Source of the DNA: an uncultured Oscillospiraceae bacterium
GTDB lineage: Bacteria > Bacillota > Clostridia > Oscillospirales > Oscillospiraceae
Length of the DNA stretch: 64,000 nucleotides
Direction: 5' to 3'
Assembly: GCA_949841355.1 (NCBI GenBank)
Contig: CATKZP010000013.1
Location: forward strand, 1 to 64,000
How positions within the stretch are numbered: the stretch's first letter is position 1; each line of letters opens with the position of its first letter. The notes under the pieces are model-generated. The model ran no database searches, was not told the origin of the DNA, and saw only the letters and a list, made by a program, of their open reading frames with translations. Below are positions 1-8,093 of the stretch, one piece after another. The position numbers and the translations under genes were made by a program.

Positions 1-389
1 CCGCCGCTTCCTCAAAGGTCACGGGGTCGTTGGGGGCGAAATTGCCCGCCGTCTTGCCGTTGATGATGCCCGCCTTCACGGCGATGCTCACCACCTCGGC
101 GTACCAGGCGTCCGCGCTCACGTCGTCAAACGTCTTGTCGCTCTTGGCAGTCAGGCCCAGCATCTTCACCAGCATGCTGGCGAATTCCGCGCGGGTCATG
201 CTCTTCTCCGGGGTGAACGTGCCGTCCCCGTGGCCGCCCAGAACGTCGTAGTCCGCCCAGCGCCCGATGGCGTTGGCGGCCCAGTGGTCCTCCGCCACGT
301 CGTCAAACGTGGCTGCCGCCGCAGGCACGAACAGCAGGCTTGCGACCATGCAGACGGCCAGGAGGGCGGCTAAGAGTTTCTTGCTCATT
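1..389 (-). CDS. S-layer homology (SLH) domain surface protein, N-terminal part
   Basis: Only the first 129 codons are inside the window; the gene runs off the left edge. The product begins with a clear signal peptide (MSKKLLAALLAVCMVASLLF, then an A-rich cleavage region near residue 25). Two SLH repeats follow: FDDVAEDHWAANAI near residue 27 and FDDVSADAWYAE near residue 90. SLH domains of this kind bind secondary cell-wall polymers, so the protein is probably exported and wall-anchored. Whatever follows the SLH part cannot be seen. The start ATG at 389 has an AGGGAGG ribosome site 8 bases upstream and a strong promoter of its own. Confidence 0.88.
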
Positions 390-422
390 TTGGATTTACC
401 TCCCTGTGTTTTTAGTGTACTT

Positions 423-467
423 TGTGGCGGGAACTCCCGCCACAGGGGCTTATAATAATTATAAGCC
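423..467 (-). promoter_or_regulatory. Palindrome over the -10 plus 5'-UTR hairpin of the SLH gene
   Basis: Positions 447-467 form a perfect palindrome (GGCTTATAA, loop TAA, TTATAAGCC) that contains the -10 hexamer of the SLH promoter. Positions 423-444 form a second perfect 10-bp stem (TGTGGCGGGA/TCCCGCCACA) in the transcribed leader. The first could be an operator, the second an mRNA-stabilising hairpin. Both roles are inferred. Confidence 0.5.
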
Positions 468-486
468 TGCTCCCAAATTTTTTCAA
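458..486 (-). promoter_or_regulatory. Sigma-A-type promoter of the SLH gene
   Basis: On the minus strand TTGAAA (486-481), a 17-bp spacer and TATAAT (463-458). Transcription should start near 451, giving a leader of about 60 nt. Confidence 0.65.
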
Positions 487-516
487 GTCCTTTTCGCAAT
501 TTTTTGAAACAAAGTT

Positions 517-1857
517 TCACCCCACATTGCCCTGCCCTGCCGGGATGATCACAGTGATCTCGAACCACTCTCCCCCGCTGTGAACCGTAACGGCCCCGCC
601 GTACTTGCCCGCGGCGCGGCGGATGGATTTAATGCCATATCCATGATACGCGCTGTCCGCCTTGGTGGTCACCGGCAGGCCGTCCTGGAACTCCAGCGTC
701 TCCGGGCAGTAGTTTTCACACCGCACCACCAGAAAGTCTTTTTTTGTGTGCACCACCAGATGGATCAGGCGTTTTTCCCGCTCCTTCACCCGCAGCTCAC
801 ACTCGATGGCATTGTCCAGGATATTACCGAAGATGGTGCAGATATCCATTACGTCCAGGAAATCCAGCTTCTCCCCGTCGGCCACGCAGGTGAGCTCCAC
901 GCCGTGGCGGGCGCAGTACAGGCTTTTGCCGGTGAGCACGGTGTCCAGCACGGAGTTTCCGGTTTTGTTCTGGGCCTCGTAGTCTCGGATCTCCTCCTCC
1001 ATCCCGTCCAGGTAGGCCGAGCGCTTGGCGGCGTCCGGCTCGGCGCGCAGCACGGCGATCTGGTGCTTCAGGTCGTGGTATTTGTGGTTGATTACGTCGA
1101 TGCTCTCCCGGGACAGGCAGTATTGGTTATATTGATTTTGGAGGATATTCTGGATGGAGTTCAGCTCCCGCTGCATATACAGCTCGCACCGCTGGACGTG
1201 GTAGGCGTACAGCATGGCCACCCCCGCCAGATCCACCAGGGTGCGGATATTATAGATGTCGGTGAGCTTGGAGCCGGCGAAGGGGGTATTGCTGTATACA
1301 AAGCTGAGATTGCTCAGCAAAAAGCAGGCCAGGGCGATGAGCACCGGGCTGCCCAGCTCCCGCAGCTGGAAGGTCATGGCGGCGCGGGGGTCGTCCCGGC
1401 GCTTTTCCAGCCAGCACATGCCCAGAAAGACCGCCGCGTACACCGCCGCCAGCACCGCCAGGCCCAGCGCCGTCTCCCGCACCCCCGCCTCCCGCCAGCC
1501 CAGGACGTACAGGGCATAGGAATACAGCTGCCACCCCAGCGAGGCCGCGAACTCCGCCAGCACGAAGGCACGGGCGGTGCAGTAGGCCGCGCTGGCCACC
1601 GGCATGTCGCAGCAGGCGGCCACCAGGGCCAGCATCAACCCCACCGCCGCCGCCATGCAGGGCATCCAGAGCAGGATGGGCAGCCCGTCGGTGAGGGTGA
1701 GGAACGCGCACTGCGCCGCCAGCCCCAATCCCAGCAGCCCCCACAGGCGCACCCCGCCGCACCGCCGGGGATATTTGGCGATGACGGTGAGGCAGGCGCA
1801 CCATTCCGCGACGGCGGTGGCCATCCGTGGGATGTCGGACAGGTAGACGGTGCTCAC
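517..1857 (-). CDS. GHKL-domain sensor histidine kinase (AgrC/quorum-sensing type)
   Basis: 446 residues. The N-terminal half is very hydrophobic, with about six membrane segments (to about residue 215). It is followed by a GHKL kinase core: INHKYHDLKHQIAVL carries the probable phospho-acceptor histidine, FGNILDNAIEC is the N-box, and YHGYGIKSIRRAAGKYGG the glycine-rich G-box. The layout matches AgrC-like kinases that sense peptides or other extracellular signals. It starts at a GTG that overlaps the stop of the response-regulator gene (GTGA), so the two are translationally coupled. No AgrB/AgrD peptide genes are adjacent. The signal is unknown. Confidence 0.88.
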   Translation of the reverse strand: MSTVYLSDIPRMATAVAEWCACLTVIAKYPRRCGGVRLWGLLGLGLAAQCAFLTLTDGLPILLWMPCMAAAVGLMLALVAACCDMPVASAAYCTARAFVLAEFAASLGWQLYSYALYVLGWREAGVRETALGLAVLAAVYAAVFLGMCWLEKRRDDPRAAMTFQLRELGSPVLIALACFLLSNLSFVYSNTPFAGSKLTDIYNIRTLVDLAGVAMLYAYHVQRCELYMQRELNSIQNILQNQYNQYCLSRESIDVINHKYHDLKHQIAVLRAEPDAAKRSAYLDGMEEEIRDYEAQNKTGNSVLDTVLTGKSLYCARHGVELTCVADGEKLDFLDVMDICTIFGNILDNAIECELRVKEREKRLIHLVVHTKKDFLVVRCENYCPETLEFQDGLPVTTKADSAYHGYGIKSIRRAAGKYGGAVTVHSGGEWFEITVIIPAGQGNVG

Positions 1858-2564
1858 GGGCGCACACCCCCCACCCAGTCCGCCAGGGCCTCCAGAAAGG
1901 GCGCCCTGCGCCCCCGGCTGATGAGCAGCTTGTCCCCCCGGACCATGGCGCAGCCGTCCTGCACGCCGTCCACGTGCTCCAGGTTCACCAGATAGCCCTT
2001 ATTGCACCGGGCGAAGCCCTTGCCCGCCAGCGCCTGCTCCGCCTGCTGGAGTGTGGCGGTGGATGCGTGTACGCCGGACCGGGTGTGGAACATCAGCTGG
2101 CGGCCCAGCCGCTCGATATAAAAGATCGCGCCCGTCTCCAGCTTCATCGCGCCTCCCTTCACCGGCACGGTGATGCAGGCGTCCTCCTTTTTCTTTACGT
2201 ATTGCAGCGCCCTGCCCAGCCGCTGAGAGAAGGAAAAATAGCTCACTGGCTTCAGGATATAATCCAGGGCGTTCACCGCATAGCCTTGAATGGCGTACTG
2301 GGCCAGATTGGTGACAAAGACAATGACCACCTCCGGGTCCTTTTCCCGGACATAGCCCGCCGCCGTCATCCCGTCCATGAAGGGCATTTCCACGTCCATG
2401 AGGATCAGGTCGAATTCCGGCTTGTACCGCTCCACCAGGTCCTCCCCGTTGTCGTAATGGGTCACCTGAAAGGCGCGGCCTGTCTCCCGGCCATAGTCTC
2501 CGATATACCGCTCCAGCTGGGCAAAGCACTGCGGGTCGTCCTCCGCGATAGCAATGCGGATCAC
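1854..2564 (-). CDS. LytTR-family response regulator (AgrA-like)
   Basis: About 236 residues: a receiver domain followed by a C-terminal LytTR DNA-binding domain. The acidic pocket is AIAEDD near the N-terminus, the phospho-acceptor aspartate sits in LILMDVEMPFMDG, and NALDYILKPV holds the conserved KP. LytTR features include FYIERLGRQLMF and the C-terminal FARCNKGYLVNL. Two in-frame GTG codons are possible starts. The second (2564) is preferred because GAGAGGAG lies 8 bases upstream, whereas the first (2573) is on top of it. It is the first gene of the operon with the kinase and is presumably phosphorylated by it. Targets are unknown, but direct repeats lie in its own leader. Confidence 0.87.
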   Translation of the reverse strand: MIRIAIAEDDPQCFAQLERYIGDYGRETGRAFQVTHYDNGEDLVERYKPEFDLILMDVEMPFMDGMTAAGYVREKDPEVVIVFVTNLAQYAIQGYAVNALDYILKPVSYFSFSQRLGRALQYVKKKEDACITVPVKGGAMKLETGAIFYIERLGRQLMFHTRSGVHASTATLQQAEQALAGKGFARCNKGYLVNLEHVDGVQDGCAMVRGDKLLISRGRRAPFLEALADWVGGVRP

Positions 2565-2599
2565 TGCGTTCACTCCTCTCGTTGGGTTCGCCCGTGCGA

Positions 2600-2647
2600 G
2601 TCCGGGGAATTGTATGAAAATGTCAATTTATGCCCCGTCCGGGGAAT
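2600..2647. repeat. Pair of 11-bp direct repeats in the LytTR operon leader
   Basis: GTCCGGGGAAT occurs at 2600-2610 and exactly again at 2637-2647, 37 bp apart, between the promoter and the start of the LytTR gene. LytTR regulators bind direct repeats, so autoregulation is possible. The usual spacing is shorter, so this stays tentative. Confidence 0.4.
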
Positions 2648-2664
2648 GCTTTCACATTATTATA

Positions 2665-2693
2665 ATTATATTCCATTCTGTCCCGGCTGTCAA
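2665..2693 (-). promoter_or_regulatory. Consensus sigma-A promoter of the LytTR/GHKL operon
   Basis: On the minus strand TTGACA (2693-2688), 17-bp spacer, TATAAT (2670-2665). Both hexamers are perfect. The transcript would have a leader of about 95 nt holding the direct repeats. Confidence 0.75.
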
Positions 2694-2732
2694 TCGACGC
2701 CCTCCGCGCCCCTGCGGTTCCCGGAGCTTTTC

Positions 2733-2790
2733 TAATTTTTCGTGAACTTTGCTTTCCTGTATTGAAATTTTCCCGGAAAGATGGTAACAT
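2733..2790 (+). promoter_or_regulatory. Promoter of the small P-loop gene with an upstream 16-bp element
   Basis: TTGAAA (2762-2767), 17-bp spacer, TAACAT (2785-2790). Upstream, TAATTTTTCGTGAACT (2733-2748) is repeated exactly before murB at 56264-56279, suggesting a shared regulator site or a common UP-type element. Confidence 0.5.
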
Positions 2791-2842
2791 AGGAATATCC
2801 AAGGGGGACTCCCCCCAATACCAAGTTTAAGGAGTGGTCAAA

Positions 2843-3253
2843 ATGGTCAAGGTTATCATGGGCCTGAAGGGCACCGGAAAGACCAAGCAGATGATCGACC
2901 TCATCAACACAGCGGTGGATACAGAGCACGGCAACGTGGTTGCCATCGCCCACAATTCCAAGCTGAACTATAAAATCAATTACAAAATCCGCCTGGTGGA
3001 CACCTCTGACTACAGCATCCCCAACTACGACACCCTGCGGGGCTTCCTGTACGGCCTGTATGCCAGCAACTACGATATCACCCACGTATTTATCGAGAGC
3101 CTGAACAAGCTGGTCCCCACCGTGGGCAACGAGGACGTGGAGCCCTTCCTGGACTGGCTGGAGGCGTTCTCTCAGAAGAGCGGGATCAAATATACCATCT
3201 CCATCAGCGAGGACGCGGCCAAGGCCAGCGACGGCGTAAAGAAATATTTCTGA
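2843..3253 (+). CDS. Small P-loop ATP-binding protein of unknown role
   Basis: 136 residues. The only recognisable motif is a Walker A-like loop at the extreme N-terminus, GLKGTGKTKQ (residues 7-16). A hydrophobic strand ending in HVFIESLNKL could be a Walker B strand, but the acidic residue is not typical. The start at ATG 2843 is chosen because TAAGGAG is 8 bases upstream; an in-frame GTG at 2834 overlaps that ribosome site. The gene is monocistronic, with its own promoter and a strong terminator. No transmembrane segment is evident. I do not recognise a characterised homologue. Confidence 0.75.
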   Translation: MVKVIMGLKGTGKTKQMIDLINTAVDTEHGNVVAIAHNSKLNYKINYKIRLVDTSDYSIPNYDTLRGFLYGLYASNYDITHVFIESLNKLVPTVGNEDVEPFLDWLEAFSQKSGIKYTISISEDAAKASDGVKKYF

Positions 3254-3272
3254 GCAAACCAGTGTTCCGAAA

Positions 3273-3310
3273 ACCGGGCGGGCCGTTGCCCGCCCGGTCT
3301 TATTTTATTT
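3273..3310 (+). terminator. Intrinsic terminator after the small P-loop gene
   Basis: A GC-rich 11-bp stem (ACCGGGCGGGC / GCCCGCCCGGT, loop CGTT) followed by CTTATTTTATTTT. Confidence 0.85.
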
Positions 3311-3327
3311 TGACAGGAGGCAGTCAT

Positions 3328-3834
3328 ATGGATTGTACCCAGGCCATCCGCGCCCGGCGGAGCATCCGCCGGTTCAAGCCCGGCGCCCCCGTCCCCAGGC
3401 AGGACGTGGAAACCATGCTGGAGGCGGCCATGATGGCCCCCAGCGCCCGCAACCTCCGTCCCTGGGAGTTTTTCGTGGTGGATAACCCCGAGCTGAAGGC
3501 CCGGCTGCGCCGCGCCCACCCCTTCTCCTCCATGCTGGACACCGCCGCGCTGGCCATCGTGGTCTGCGGTCGGCCCGACGATCAGAAGGGCGTGGTGTCG
3601 GGCTACTGGCCGCTGGACTGCGGCGCGGCGGTGGAAAACCTGCTGCTCCAGGCGGTGGCGCTGGGCTACGGCGCGTGCTGGTGCGGCTGCTGGCCCAGCC
3701 CCAGAATCTCGGTTCTTCAGGAAATCTTAGGCACCCAGTCCGTCCCCGTGGCCCTCATCGCCGTGGGCGTCCCCGACGAGGACCCCGCCCCCCGAGGCTT
3801 TTATCAGGCCGACAAGGTCACATGGCTGAGCTAA
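3328..3834 (+). CDS. Nitroreductase-family FMN oxidoreductase
   Basis: 168 residues. MDCTQAIRARRSIRRFKPG is the classic nitroreductase opening, with Arg residues that bind the FMN phosphate. MMAPSARNLRPWEF is the second FMN-binding segment, and GYGACWCGCWP near residue 115 the glycine-rich third. These enzymes use NAD(P)H to reduce nitroaromatics, quinones or flavins; the natural substrate cannot be told. The ATG at 3328 has AGGAGG 7 bases upstream. Earlier in-frame starts would lie inside the preceding terminator. The debranching-enzyme gene follows after 24 bases, so co-transcription is likely although the functions are not obviously linked. Confidence 0.88.
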   Translation: MDCTQAIRARRSIRRFKPGAPVPRQDVETMLEAAMMAPSARNLRPWEFFVVDNPELKARLRRAHPFSSMLDTAALAIVVCGRPDDQKGVVSGYWPLDCGAAVENLLLQAVALGYGACWCGCWPSPRISVLQEILGTQSVPVALIAVGVPDEDPAPRGFYQADKVTWLS

Positions 3835-3858
3835 ACCTTCAGGAAGGATGATGCTGGT

Positions 3859-5964
3859 ATGAACCCTAAACAAAGCCTGAGCGCCAAGGTGGAGCCCGGC
3901 GTGGTGCTGCCCCGCGCCATCCATCTGGTCCCCCTGGAAAACATCGCCGGGTTCGACGTGCGTCCCGGCTTTTACGACACCAACGGCGCCACCGCCATCC
4001 CCGGCGGCGTGAACTTCACCGTCCACTCCCACGGGGCCTCGGGGGTGGAGCTGCTGCTGTTCCACCGGGCGCAGGACGAGCCCTTCGCCGTCCTCCCCTT
4101 CCCCGAGCACTACCGCATCGGCAATGTGTACTCCATGATTGTGTTCAAGCTGAACATCGAGGAATTTGAGTACGCCTACCGGGTTGACGGCCCCTACGAG
4201 CCGGAAAAGGGCCTGATTTTTGACAAAAGCCGCTATCTGCTGGACCCCTACGCCAAGGCGGTCACCGGCCAGAGCGGCTGGGGCAATACCACTCCCCATG
4301 GCCAGCACTACAAGGCCCGGGTGGTGAAGAACGACTTTGACTGGGGCAATATGCGCCAGCCCCTCATCCCCACGGAGGACCTCATCATCTACGAGCTCCA
4401 CGTGCGCGGCTTCACCAAGGACCCCTCCTCGGGGGTGGCCTGCCCCGGCACCTTCGCCGGACTGATGGAAAAGCTGGACTACCTTCAGGAGCTGGGGGTG
4501 AACGCCATTGAGCTCATGCCCATTTTCGAGTTCGACGAGATGCTGGACTACCGGGAGGTGAACGGGCAGAAGCTCTATAACTACTGGGGCTACAGCACGG
4601 TGAGCTTTTTCGCCCCCAACACCAGCTACACCGCCTCCACCGAGTATAACCGGGAGGGGAACGAGCTGAAAAACCTCATCCGGGCCTGCAAGCAGCGGGG
4701 GATCGAGGTATACCTGGACGTGGTGTTCAACCACACCGCCGAGGGCAATGAGATGGGCCCCTTCTTCTCCTTCAAGGGCTTTGACAACAACATCTACTAC
4801 CTGCTCACCCCCGAGGGGTATTACTACAATTTCTCCGGCTGCGGCAATACGCTCAACTGCAATCACCCCATCGTCCACCAGATGATTATGGACTGCCTGC
4901 GCTACTGGGTGACCACCTACCGGGTGGACGGCTTCCGGTTCGATCTGGCCTCCATCCTGGGCCGGGACGAGCACGGGGCGCCCATGGTGTCCCCGCCCCT
5001 GCTGCAGACCATGGCCTTCGACCCCATCCTGGGGGATGTGAAGCTCATTGCCGAGGCGTGGGACGCGGGAGGGCTGTACCAGGTGGGCACCTTCCCCGCC
5101 TGGAACCGCTGGGCGGAGTGGAACGGCCGCTACCGGGACGATATGCGCCGCTACCTGAAGGGGGACGCGGGGATGGCCCAGGCCGCCGCCCTGCGCCTCA
5201 CCGGCTCTCAGGACATCTACGACACCGAGGCCCGGCGCAACGCCTCGGTGAACTTCCTCACCTGCCACGACGGCTTCACCCTCCACGACCTTTACTCCTA
5301 TAACCAAAAGCACAACGAGGCCAACGGCTGGAACAACACCGACGGGGCCAACGACAACAACAGCTGGAACTGCGGCGCGGAAGGGGAGACGGACGACCCG
5401 GAGGTGAACGCCCTGCGCAGCCGGATGGTGCGCAACGCCTTCGCCTTGCTGATGTGTTCCCGGGGCATCCCCATGTTTTTGGCGGGGGATGAGTTCGGCA
5501 ACACCCAGTTCGGCAACAACAACGCCTACTGTCAGGACAATATCACCTCCTGGCTGGACTGGTCCCTGCTGGAAAAGAACCGGGGGCTGTTCCAGTTCTT
5601 CCAGCATATGATCCGCTTCCGCAAGGAGCACAAGGTCCTGCGCCGGGACATGAGTGGCGGAGCCTGCGGCTTCCCCGACGTAAGCTTCCACGGCGCCGCC
5701 CCCTGGACGGACCGCTTCACCTCCCAGGACCGCTACGTGGGCGTGATGTTTGCCGGCGCGGAGCGCAATGTGGGCCCCCAGATTGTCTACGTGGCCTCCA
5801 ACGCCTACTGGGAGCAGCTCAGCGCCGCCCTGCCCCAGCTGCCCGCGTCCATGCGCTGGCAGTGCGTGGTGAACACCTGGGACGAGGAGCAGCATCCCTG
5901 GCTGCTGGACGGAAACTGCTTCACCATCGGGCCCCGCAGCGTGATGGTATTCCAGGCGAAATAA
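3859..5964 (+). CDS. glgX: Glycogen debranching enzyme, GlgX/isoamylase type (GH13)
   Basis: 701 residues, the usual length for GlgX/isoamylase. An N-terminal CBM48-like domain (about 30-150, with VNFTVHSHGASGVELLLFH) precedes the GH13 barrel. Conserved regions: DVVFNHTAEG (I), DGFRFDLASIL with the nucleophile Asp (II), LIAEAWDAGG with the acid/base Glu (III) and FLTCHDGFTLHDL (IV). It hydrolyses alpha-1,6 branches of glycogen or limit dextrins in the cytoplasm. No other glycogen genes are nearby. ATG 3859 follows an AGGAAGG site; two closer ATGs (3848, 3851) run into a stop. Confidence 0.92.
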   Translation: MNPKQSLSAKVEPGVVLPRAIHLVPLENIAGFDVRPGFYDTNGATAIPGGVNFTVHSHGASGVELLLFHRAQDEPFAVLPFPEHYRIGNVYSMIVFKLNIEEFEYAYRVDGPYEPEKGLIFDKSRYLLDPYAKAVTGQSGWGNTTPHGQHYKARVVKNDFDWGNMRQPLIPTEDLIIYELHVRGFTKDPSSGVACPGTFAGLMEKLDYLQELGVNAIELMPIFEFDEMLDYREVNGQKLYNYWGYSTVSFFAPNTSYTASTEYNREGNELKNLIRACKQRGIEVYLDVVFNHTAEGNEMGPFFSFKGFDNNIYYLLTPEGYYYNFSGCGNTLNCNHPIVHQMIMDCLRYWVTTYRVDGFRFDLASILGRDEHGAPMVSPPLLQTMAFDPILGDVKLIAEAWDAGGLYQVGTFPAWNRWAEWNGRYRDDMRRYLKGDAGMAQAAALRLTGSQDIYDTEARRNASVNFLTCHDGFTLHDLYSYNQKHNEANGWNNTDGANDNNSWNCGAEGETDDPEVNALRSRMVRNAFALLMCSRGIPMFLAGDEFGNTQFGNNNAYCQDNITSWLDWSLLEKNRGLFQFFQHMIRFRKEHKVLRRDMSGGACGFPDVSFHGAAPWTDRFTSQDRYVGVMFAGAERNVGPQIVYVASNAYWEQLSAALPQLPASMRWQCVVNTWDEEQHPWLLDGNCFTIGPRSVMVFQAK

Positions 5965-5967
5965 GAC

Positions 5968-6005
5968 AAAAAATCCCCGCTGGCCGAAACCAGCGGGGAT
6001 TTTTC
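5968..6005. terminator. Bidirectional terminator between glgX and the fhs remnant
   Basis: AAAAAATCCCCGCTGG, loop CCGAAA, CCAGCGGGGATTTTT. A-run on one side and T-run on the other, so it can serve glgX and the minus-strand fhs copy. Confidence 0.85.
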
Positions 6006-6010
6006 ACGCT

Positions 6011-6088
6011 TTAAAACAGCCCCGAGATGACGCCGTTCTCGTCCACGTCGATCTTTTCCGCCGCCGGCACCTTGGGCAGGCCCGGCAT
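6011..6088 (-). pseudogene. Duplicated 3' end of fhs (25 codons plus stop)
   Basis: This 78-bp stretch matches the last 78 bp of fhs (6226-6303) except at three positions. Read on the minus strand it gives the same 25 residues (starting [19 protein letters not shown]) and the same TAA stop, because all three differences are silent. The terminator directly downstream suggests that this was once the true end of an fhs gene. There is no ribosome site, so it is not expected to be expressed as a protein. Confidence 0.8.
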
Positions 6089-6132
6089 GGCTCCCCACGG
6101 GGCAGGCCCCGCGGGGGCCCCTCAATCTTACC

Positions 6133-6163
6133 GAAACCGGCGGAAGTCAATTCCGCCGGTTTC
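6133..6163. repeat. Perfect inverted repeat in the spacer between the two fhs ends
   Basis: GAAACCGGCGGAA, loop GTCAA, TTCCGCCGGTTTC: a 13-bp perfect stem. A second small hairpin (GCCGCA/TGCGGC) lies near 6196-6210. The 137-bp spacer 6089-6225 is therefore hairpin-rich and non-coding, resembling dispersed intergenic elements. No T-run follows on the minus strand. Confidence 0.6.
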
Positions 6164-6225
6164 AAGGTTTTTGCCGGGCGAAAACGCTTGTACGCCGCAC
6201 TTGCGGCGGGCATGACCATGCCGGT

Positions 6226-7890
6226 TTAAAACAGCCCCGAGATGACGCCGTTCTCATCCACGTCGATCTTCTCCGCCGCCGGTACCTTGGGCAGGCCCGG
6301 CATGGTCATGATGTCCCCGGTCTGCACCACCACGAAGCCCGCTCCGGCGCTCGCCCTCACCTTGGACACGGCGACGGTGAAGCCCTCCGGCCGGCCCAGC
6401 TTGGTCTGGTCGTCGGACAGGGAGTACTGGGTCTTGGCCATGCACACCGGCAGGCCGCCGAGGCCCATAGCCTCCAGCCGGTCCAGCTCCTTGGAGGCCG
6501 CGGCGGAACAGCTCACCCCGGCCCCGCCGTAAATGCGCTTCACGATGGTCTCGATCTTGTCCCGCAGAGGCCGGTCCAGCTCGTAGGCGAAGCGGAACTC
6601 ATGGGGCTGGCCGCACAGGCGCAGCACCTCCTCCGCCAGCACGACGCCACCCTCGCCGCCCCTGCCCCACACCTCGGACAGCGCCACGTTCACCCCCAGC
6701 GCCTTGCACCGGTCGGAGATGAGGGCCAGCTCGGCGTCGGTGTCGTTGACGAAGCGGTTGACGGCCACCACGCAGGGCAGGCCGTACACCTGGGTGATGT
6801 TCTCCACGTGCTTGAGCAGGTTGGGCAGGCCCCGCTCCAGGGCCTCCAGATTCTCCGCCCCCAGCTCAGCCTTGGGCACGCCGCCGTTATATTTCAGCGC
6901 CTTCACCGTGGCCACCACCACCACCGCGCTGGGGTCCAGCCCCGCCGCCCGGCACTTGATGTCCAAAAACTTCTCCGCGCCCAGGTCCGCGCCGAAGCCC
7001 GCCTCGGTGACCACGTAGTCCGCCAGCTTCAGGGCAGTGTCGGTGGCGGACACGGAATTGCAGCCGTGGGCGATGTTGGCGAAGGGCCCGCCGTGAACCA
7101 GCGCCGGGGTGTTCTCCAGGGTCTGGACCAGGTTGGGCTTGATGGCGTCCTTCAGCAGCGCCGCCATGGCCCCCTGGGCCTTCAGGTCCGCGGCGGTGAC
7201 GGGCTTGTCGTCGTAGGTGTAGCCCACGATGATGCGGGCCAGCCGCTCCTTCAGGTCCTTCAGATCGGAGGCCAGGCACAGCACCGCCATCACCTCGGAG
7301 GCCACGGTGATGTCGAAGCCGTCCTCCCGGGGCACGCCCTGCATCCGGCCTCCCAGGCCGTCCACCACCTGGCGCAGCTGCCGGTCGTTCATGTCCACGC
7401 ACCGCCGCCAGGTGATTTTCTTGGGGTCGATGCCCAGGGCGTTCCCCTGCTGGATGTGGTTGTCCAGCATCGCCGCCAGCAGGTTGTTGGCCGCGCCGAT
7501 GGCGTGGAAGTCCCCGGTGAAGTGGAGGTTGATGTCCTCCATGGGCACCACCTGGGCGTAGCCGCCCCCCGCCGCGCCGCCCTTGACGCCGAACACCGGG
7601 CCTAGGGATGGCTCCCGCAGGCAGAGCAGCACGTTTTTGTCCAGCTTTTTCAGCGCGTCCGCCAGCCCTACGCTGGTGGTGGTCTTGCCCTCCCCGGCGG
7701 GGGTGGGGTTGATGGCGGTGACCAGGATGAGCTTGCCCTTCCGGGGGCGCTGGCGCAGGGGGGCGGTGTCGATCTTGGCCTTCACCCTGCCGTAGTGCTC
7801 CAGCAGGCTCTCGTCGATGCCGGCGTTTGCCGCCACCTGGCTGATGGGGAGCATTTGGGCGCTCTGGGCGATCTCGATGTCGGTTTTCAC
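6226..7890 (-). CDS. fhs: Formate-tetrahydrofolate ligase
   Basis: 554 residues, the normal family length. It makes 10-formyl-tetrahydrofolate from formate, THF and ATP, feeding purine synthesis and, in anaerobes, the methyl branch of one-carbon metabolism. The ATP loop is [19 protein letters not shown] near residue 65; conserved stretches include [31 protein letters not shown] and [16 protein letters not shown]. It starts at GTG 7890 with AAGGAGG 6 bases upstream and has its own promoter. The stop is followed by a hairpin-rich spacer and then a second copy of the gene's last 78 bp, so the transcript probably continues to the terminator at 5968-6005. Confidence 0.96.
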   Translation of the reverse strand: MKTDIEIAQSAQMLPISQVAANAGIDESLLEHYGRVKAKIDTAPLRQRPRKGKLILVTAINPTPAGEGKTTTSVGLADALKKLDKNVLLCLREPSLGPVFGVKGGAAGGGYAQVVPMEDINLHFTGDFHAIGAANNLLAAMLDNHIQQGNALGIDPKKITWRRCVDMNDRQLRQVVDGLGGRMQGVPREDGFDITVASEVMAVLCLASDLKDLKERLARIIVGYTYDDKPVTAADLKAQGAMAALLKDAIKPNLVQTLENTPALVHGGPFANIAHGCNSVSATDTALKLADYVVTEAGFGADLGAEKFLDIKCRAAGLDPSAVVVVATVKALKYNGGVPKAELGAENLEALERGLPNLLKHVENITQVYGLPCVVAVNRFVNDTDAELALISDRCKALGVNVALSEVWGRGGEGGVVLAEEVLRLCGQPHEFRFAYELDRPLRDKIETIVKRIYGGAGVSCSAAASKELDRLEAMGLGGLPVCMAKTQYSLSDDQTKLGRPEGFTVAVSKVRASAGAGFVVVQTGDIMTMPGLPKVPAAEKIDVDENGVISGLF

Positions 7891-7947
7891 GGCGGTTCCT
7901 CCTTATTCTGGTTTCCATAATAACGGTCATAACTCCTGATACGGAGA

Positions 7948-7976
7948 GTTATCCACAACTTCCACAAGGTTTTCAA
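7948..7976 (-). promoter_or_regulatory. Probable fhs promoter overlapping a DnaA-box sequence
   Basis: Minus strand: TTGAAA (7976-7971), 17-bp spacer, GATAAC (7953-7948). The plus-strand 9-mer TTATCCACA (7949-7957), identical to the consensus DnaA box, overlaps the -10. Whether DnaA binds is unknown. Confidence 0.4.
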
Positions 7977-8093
7977 CAGCTTCAACACTTAGGGCCCCAA
8001 CCGGCTTTCACGAATTCAAATATTTATTCAAACCGGAAAACCCTAGTTTTATCACACGGTAAAGCGCCGTTTTAGTTGACATAACGCAAATTA

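Noticed and set aside
3727-5895. 722-residue minus-strand frame opposite glgX
   Set aside because: Antisense shadow, repetitive V/G/H-rich translation, no ribosome site.
6004-6219. 71-residue minus-strand ORF in the spacer after fhs
   Set aside because: It crosses the inverted repeat and the fhs remnant in a different frame; no support as a gene.
7949-7957. TTATCCACA as a replication origin
   Set aside because: Only one box, no AT-rich unwinding region and no dnaA or dnaN nearby.
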